Shown in pieces: positions 60,901-64,000 of a stretch of 64,000 bases of DNA. Each line of letters starts with the position of its first letter. Positions within the stretch are counted from its first letter, which is position 1. Made by a program: the position numbers and the translations under genes. The stretch comes from an uncultured Lachnospiraceae bacterium (GTDB taxonomy: Bacteria; Bacillota; Clostridia; Lachnospirales; Lachnospiraceae): positions 1-64,000 of the forward strand of contig CATLGV010000008.1 in assembly GCA_949948735.1 (NCBI GenBank). Reading direction: 5' to 3'. Under the pieces are notes generated by a model, which saw only the letters and a list, made by a program, of their open reading frames with translations, did not search any database and had not been told where the DNA came from.

Positions 60901-61717
60901 CTGCAAGCATAAGGCGGCAAAGCCGGTGGTATTTATTCCGGTATTTCCGGGGACGAACTGTGAGTATGACTCCGCCGTCGCGTTTGAGCGCGCGGGCGCG
61001 GAGGTGGTGACGAAGGTATTCCGCAACCGGACGGCGGAGGACATCAGGGACTCGGTTGAAGCGTTTACCCGGGCGATTTCGCAGGCGCAGATTATCATGT
61101 TCCCGGGTGGATTTTCGGCGGGAGACGAGCCGGACGGAAGCGCAAAGTTCTTCGCGACGGCATTTCAGAATGAGAAGATAAAAGAGGCCGTGAACCGGCT
61201 TCTGCATGAGCGCGACGGTCTTGCGCTTGGCGTCTGCAACGGTTTCCAGGCGATGATCAAGCTGGGGCTGGTGCCCTGCGGGGAGATTGCGGGGCAGAAG
61301 GCGGATTCTCCGACGCTGACCTACAATACAATCAACCGCCATATTTCCAAGATGGTATATACGAAGGTGGTCAGCAACAAATCGCCGTGGCTGCAGAAGG
61401 CGGAGCTTGGCAAGACCTATGTGACGCCGGCTTCCCATGGAGAGGGGCGCTTTGTAGCTCCCGCTGAGTGGCTTGATAAGCTCTTTGCAAACGGTCAGGT
61501 TGCGACGCAGTACGCAGACTTTAACGGCGGCGTTTCCATGGACGAGGAGTGGAATGTAAACGGCTCCTATGCGGCGATTGAGGGCATTACATCGCCGGAC
61601 GGCAGATGTCTGGGCAAGATGGCGCATGTAGAGCGCCGGGGCGATGCGGTGGCAATGAATATCTACGGGGATCAGGATCTGAAAATATTTGAGTCCGGCG
61701 TCGCGTATTTTGAATAA
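57908..61717 (+). CDS. purL: Phosphoribosylformylglycinamidine synthase (large single-chain)
   Basis: 1269 residues, all of FGAM synthase in one chain as in proteobacteria and many Clostridia. N-terminal PurS-like region, two AIRS-type ATP-binding halves (DTYWSDHCRHTTFATEL, FKNETHNHPTEIEPFGGAAT, GGRTGRDGCGGATGSSK; later SIGGKDSMSGTF) and a C-terminal glutamine amidotransferase with PGTNCEYD, the nucleophile Cys in LALGVCNGFQAM and SHGEGRF. Converts FGAR to FGAM with glutamine and ATP in purine synthesis. No other pur genes are adjacent. CGGAGG precedes the ATG. Confidence 0.97.
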   Translation: MGNVRRIYVEKKDSFAVKARELEEELVSYLGIDGLEKVRIFIRYDVENISEAVFEKACQCVFSEPPVDILYRERFDMPENSRCFSVEFLPGQFDQRADSAVQCVQFLKEDEEPIIKTAVTYLLIGDISDKAFDKIKAYCINPVDSRETDMVKPQTLVTVFDEPADVADFDGFTGMAEDALKALYDSLGLAMTFKDFLHIQNYFKNEEYRDPTMTEIRVLDTYWSDHCRHTTFATELKDIDFEQGYYTAPIRAAYDRYLADREEVLAGRTDKYVCLMDLALMAMKKLKKDGKLADMEESDEINACSVVVPVEIDKEDGNGVVTEEWLVCFKNETHNHPTEIEPFGGAATCLGGAIRDPLSGRSYVYQAMRVTGAADPTVPVEETLKGKLPQKKLVRGAASGYSSYGNQIGLATGFVKEVYHPDYVAKRMEIGAVMGAAPRANVIRANSDPDDIIILLGGRTGRDGCGGATGSSKVHTESSIKTCGAEVQKGNAPTERKLQRLFRRAEVSRLIKKCNDFGAGGVSVAIGELAPGLVIDMDKVPKKYAGLDGTELAISESQERMAVVVDPGDVKQFLAYAAEENLEAVEVATVTRDPRLVMLWRGKEIVNLSRAFLDTNGAHQETGVYVDTPVKEDNYFHKIAVSRVADALHGGDVRTALLETLNDLNVCSQKGLVEMFDASIGAGSVFMPYGGKYQLTETQSMVAKLPVLKGRTDVVTMMAYGFDPYLSSWSPYHGAVYAITESMAKIVAAGGDYKKIRFTFQEYFRRMTQEPSRWSQPFSALLGAYDAQMSYGLPSIGGKDSMSGTFNDIDVPPTLVSFAVDTAKKQDILTPELKHAGDKLVVFEIPRDAYDLPRYDAVMQLYDKVAQLIADRTIVAAYALDSKGIAAAAAKMAFGNKLGVAFDNDLEANELFVNGMGSIIAEISADRMDAAVRSGASYKVVGTVLEENAGFVYRNAAVSEQEALTAWTSRLEKVFPTKAVKAADAIETKLYEAKEIYVCKHKAAKPVVFIPVFPGTNCEYDSAVAFERAGAEVVTKVFRNRTAEDIRDSVEAFTRAISQAQIIMFPGGFSAGDEPDGSAKFFATAFQNEKIKEAVNRLLHERDGLALGVCNGFQAMIKLGLVPCGEIAGQKADSPTLTYNTINRHISKMVYTKVVSNKSPWLQKAELGKTYVTPASHGEGRFVAPAEWLDKLFANGQVATQYADFNGGVSMDEEWNVNGSYAAIEGITSPDGRCLGKMAHVERRGDAVAMNIYGDQDLKIFESGVAYFE

Positions 61718-61869
61718 CAGAAACAGGATACCCTCAATGGAGGGTACACAAAGAGTATCGCTGACGCCGGCGGTACTTTTTGCGGTATGGAATTCGCGGC
61801 GGGGCAGTGCCGGTTTAATGCGGGCTGCCGGGCTTGCGTTTGGGGAAAGGCAGGAAGGGGAACGGGATT

Positions 61870-62097
61870 ATGATGGATTTTACAGCAGTTATGAAAATGA
61901 AGGGCGCCTGGGATACGTTTACGCGTAATCATCCGAAGCTTGTGCCGTTTATGCAGGCAGTCGGGCGGGAGGCCATCGGCGACGGCACGATTATCGAGGT
62001 CAAAGTAAAAAGCCCGGACGGGAAAGAGTACAATACCAACATGCGCCTGACGCAGAGCGACCTGGAGCTTTTTGCACAGTTTAAAGGGATGATGTAG
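61870..62097 (+). CDS. Small conserved-looking hypothetical protein
   Basis: 75 residues, no signal peptide or membrane segment. AWDTFTRNHPKLVPFMQAV and IIEVKVKSPDGKEYNTNMRL then QSDLELFAQFKG are plausible folded sequence. Upstream GGAAGGGG acts as a loose ribosome site before ATG at 61870. Sits between purL and the repeat block upstream of carA. Function unknown. The region 61718-61869 holds only a weak TACCCTC/GAGGGTA hairpin. Confidence 0.65.
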   Translation: MMDFTAVMKMKGAWDTFTRNHPKLVPFMQAVGREAIGDGTIIEVKVKSPDGKEYNTNMRLTQSDLELFAQFKGMM

Positions 62098-62100
62098 ATA

Positions 62101-62168
62101 TCACAATTATGTGAACACAATTGTGATCACATAATTGTGTTCACATAATTGTGATCACATAATTGTGT
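62101..62168. repeat. Tandem and inverted 14-bp repeats upstream of carA
   Basis: Three tandem copies of TCACATAATTGTG(T/A) at 62127-62140, 62141-62154 and 62155-62168, preceded by two reverse copies (62101-62114 and a 12-base 62115-62126). Arms 62102-62122 and 62133-62153 form a perfect 21-bp inverted repeat with a 10-base centre. It ends 12 bases before the carA -35. Confidence 0.85.
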
Positions 62169-62180
62169 GGGAAATAGTTC

Positions 62181-62209
62181 TTGAACGCCATATTTACATG
62201 TGATATAAT
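62181..62209 (+). promoter_or_regulatory. Promoter of carAB
   Basis: TTGAAC (62181-62186), 17-base spacer, TATAAT (62204-62209), directly behind the repeat block. Confidence 0.8.
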
Positions 62210-62244
62210 TAGCCGATTATGCGAAAGGGAACACGGGTGATAAA

Positions 62245-63432
62245 ATGAAGGCATTTTTAATATTGGAAGACGGCACTGTATTTGAAGGGCTTCATATCGG
62301 CGCCGACAGGGAAGTGATCAGTGAGATTGTTTTTAACACCTCCATGGCGGGTTACCTTGAAGTGCTCACAGACCCTTCTTATGCGGGACAGGCGGTGTGC
62401 ATGACATATCCCCTGATAGGAAATTACGGAATCTGTCAGGACGATATGGAGTCGGCAAAGCCCTGGCCGGACGGCTTTATTGTCAGAGAGCTGTCGAGGA
62501 GCTTCAGCAATTTCCGGGCGGATTACGCCATACAGGATTTTCTGGAAAAAAATGACGTACCGGGCATTGCGGGGATTGATACGAGAGCGCTGACCAAGAG
62601 ACTCCGCGAAAAGGGTACGATGAACGGCATGATAACCGCAAATGCGGATTACCGTTTGGAGGAGATACTGCCCCGATTAAAAGCCTACACGACCGGCAAG
62701 GTGGTAGAAAAAGTTACCTGTAAAGCCAAATATCAGATCAAAGGCTCCGTAAGCCTGGAGGAGAACGGCGCGGTTTCCGGAAGCGCCCGGTTTGACGCGG
62801 CAGCGTACAAGGCGGGGAAAAGGGAGATAAAGCCGTCGCTGGTAAAGGCGCTGAACGGCGCCGGCAAGCGGGTGGCGCTTCTGGATCTGGGCACGAAGGG
62901 CAATATTGCTTATTCCCTGAAAATTAGAGGCTGCGATGTGACCGTCTATCCGGCGGGGACGCCGGCGGCGGAGCTGATTGCGGACAGGCCCGACGGTATT
63001 ATGCTTTCGAACGGGCCGGGAGATCCCAAGGAGTGCGGGAGCATTATTGCGGAGATTAAGAAGCTTTATGATACGGATATTCCGATATTTGCAATCTGCC
63101 TGGGGCATCAATTGATGGCGCTGGCGACGGGCGCGGATACCTACAAGATGAAATACGGGCACAGGGGCGGGAACCATCCCGTGAAGGATCTTGCGACCGG
63201 AAGGGTATATATTTCTTCACAAAACCACGGCTACGTGGTGGATATGGACAAGCTGGATCCCAGGGTGGCCACGCCCGCGTTTATCAATGTAAACGACGGG
63301 ACGAACGAGGGACTCAATTATACGGGCAAAAATATTTTTACGGTGCAGTTTCATCCGGAGGCGTGCTGCGGGCCGCAGGATTCGGGATACCTGTTTGACC
63401 GGTTTATACAGATGATGGAGGTGACGAAATAA
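62245..63432 (+). CDS. carA: Carbamoyl-phosphate synthase small subunit
   Basis: 395 residues. N-terminal CPSase small-chain domain ([38 protein letters not shown]) and a class I glutamine amidotransferase: [24 protein letters not shown] with the nucleophile Cys, and [15 protein letters not shown] with His/Glu of the triad. Supplies ammonia from glutamine to CarB for arginine and pyrimidine synthesis. Stop and carB start overlap by one base (TAATG). Confidence 0.97.
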   Translation: MKAFLILEDGTVFEGLHIGADREVISEIVFNTSMAGYLEVLTDPSYAGQAVCMTYPLIGNYGICQDDMESAKPWPDGFIVRELSRSFSNFRADYAIQDFLEKNDVPGIAGIDTRALTKRLREKGTMNGMITANADYRLEEILPRLKAYTTGKVVEKVTCKAKYQIKGSVSLEENGAVSGSARFDAAAYKAGKREIKPSLVKALNGAGKRVALLDLGTKGNIAYSLKIRGCDVTVYPAGTPAAELIADRPDGIMLSNGPGDPKECGSIIAEIKKLYDTDIPIFAICLGHQLMALATGADTYKMKYGHRGGNHPVKDLATGRVYISSQNHGYVVDMDKLDPRVATPAFINVNDGTNEGLNYTGKNIFTVQFHPEACCGPQDSGYLFDRFIQMMEVTK

Positions 63433-64000
63433 TGCCAAAGGATCCGAAGGTAAAAAAGGTACTGGTTATTGGGTCGGGCCCTATCATTATCGGCCAGGCG
63501 GCGGAGTTTGACTATGCCGGCACGCAGGCGTGCCGTTCCCTTAAGGAGGAGGGTATCGAGGTCGTGCTGGTCAATTCCAACCCGGCGACCATTATGACAG
63601 ACAGGGATATTGCGGATAAGGTCTATATAGAACCGCTTGCGGTAAAGGTTCTGGAGCAGATTATCGAGAAGGAGAAGCCGGATTCGATTTTACCCACGCT
63701 TGGCGGGCAGGCAGGGCTGAATCTCGGCATGGAGCTGGAGGAGAGCGGGTTTCTTGCGTCCCACAATGTGAAGCTGCTGGGAACGACTGCGGCCACCATC
63801 CGAAAGGCGGAGGACAGGCAGGAGTTTAAGGACACCATGGAAAAAATCGGGGAGCCCTGTGCGGCGTCTATGGTGGTCGAGAATGTGGCGGACGGCGTGG
63901 CGTTTACCAATACCATCGGGTATCCGGTGGTGCTTCGTCCCGCATATACGCTTGGCGGCAGCGGCGGCGGCATTGCGCACAATCAGGCGCAGCTGGAAGA
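63432..64000 (+). CDS. carB: Carbamoyl-phosphate synthase large subunit (partial)
   Basis: The first ~189 codons; the frame is open to the window end. [20 protein letters not shown] and [20 protein letters not shown] then [19 protein letters not shown] are the N-terminal carboxy-phosphate domain of CarB. Makes carbamoyl phosphate from bicarbonate, ammonia and two ATP. Translationally coupled to carA. Confidence 0.97.
   Translation, partial: MPKDPKVKKVLVIGSGPIIIGQAAEFDYAGTQACRSLKEEGIEVVLVNSNPATIMTDRDIADKVYIEPLAVKVLEQIIEKEKPDSILPTLGGQAGLNLGMELEESGFLASHNVKLLGTTAATIRKAEDRQEFKDTMEKIGEPCAASMVVENVADGVAFTNTIGYPVVLRPAYTLGGSGGGIAHNQAQLE

Noticed and set aside
61689-61928. 79-codon plus-strand frame between purL and carA
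   Set aside because: Overlaps the purL end and the better-supported 61870-62097 gene in another frame.
62101-62168. CRISPR array
   Set aside because: Repeats are contiguous 14-mers without spacers and there are no cas genes.

Overview
The window is a chromosomal segment from a Gram-positive, endospore-forming-lineage Clostridia bacterium, most like a gut Lachnospiraceae. Grounds: moderately GC-rich genes with strong AGGAGG ribosome binding sites, the Firmicute order cysE-cysS-mrnC-rlmB-sigH, a one-polypeptide PurL, CUT1 sugar ABC transporters of the LplB/YtcP type, a PdaA-type deacetylase and many carbohydrate-active enzymes. No rRNA, tRNA, CRISPR array or intact insertion sequence was seen.

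Layout. 1-2500: an AT-rich accessory stretch with a CPBP protease, the C-terminal remnant of a mobilisation relaxase, a lipoprotein, a tiny element-type ORF and a yoeB toxin gene that lost its 5' end at the junction. 2598-8721: ZIP metal transporter, a candidate small RNA with its own promoter and terminator, a PadR/HXXEE operon, PAS and GNAT proteins, a TetR/MFS operon and a transglutaminase-like protein. 8804-19482: secreted GH53 endo-galactanase, M14 carboxypeptidase, a MarR/nucleotide-kinase-like/MATE operon under twin operators, a chemoreceptor, an ArsR regulator and a GH115 family glycosidase. 19667-23117: two consecutive ECF sigma/anti-sigma pairs. 23175-27915: polysaccharide deacetylase and a heterodimeric ABC exporter bracketed by a 41-bp direct repeat. 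28445-31657: an accessory island with overlapping AAA ATPase, HNH nuclease and DUF262 genes, the best candidate for an undescribed defence system. 31670-42561: housekeeping (TudS/DUF523, phosphohexomutase, IspF, Eis-like GNAT, DeoD, phosphatase, CysE, CysS, MrnC, RlmB, SigH, RecQ).

42646-54268 reads as one rhamnogalacturonan-I programme: rhamnose mutarotase, an esterase, an AraC regulator, a three-gene ABC importer, GH105 unsaturated rhamnogalacturonyl hydrolase, a CE12-type acetylesterase and a GH112 phosphorylase that by context is probably a galactosyl-rhamnose phosphorylase. The three downstream enzymes lack signal peptides, so imported oligosaccharides are probably finished in the cytosol. 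Together with the lipid-anchored GH53 galactanase this covers the backbone and side chains of pectin RG-I.

54434-57766 holds an HD-GYP response regulator, an Hpt protein, a VanZ-like protein, an unknown protein and a TetR regulator. 57908-64000 is nucleotide biosynthesis: purL, a small unknown gene, a striking palindromic tandem repeat, carA and the start of carB, which runs off the window.
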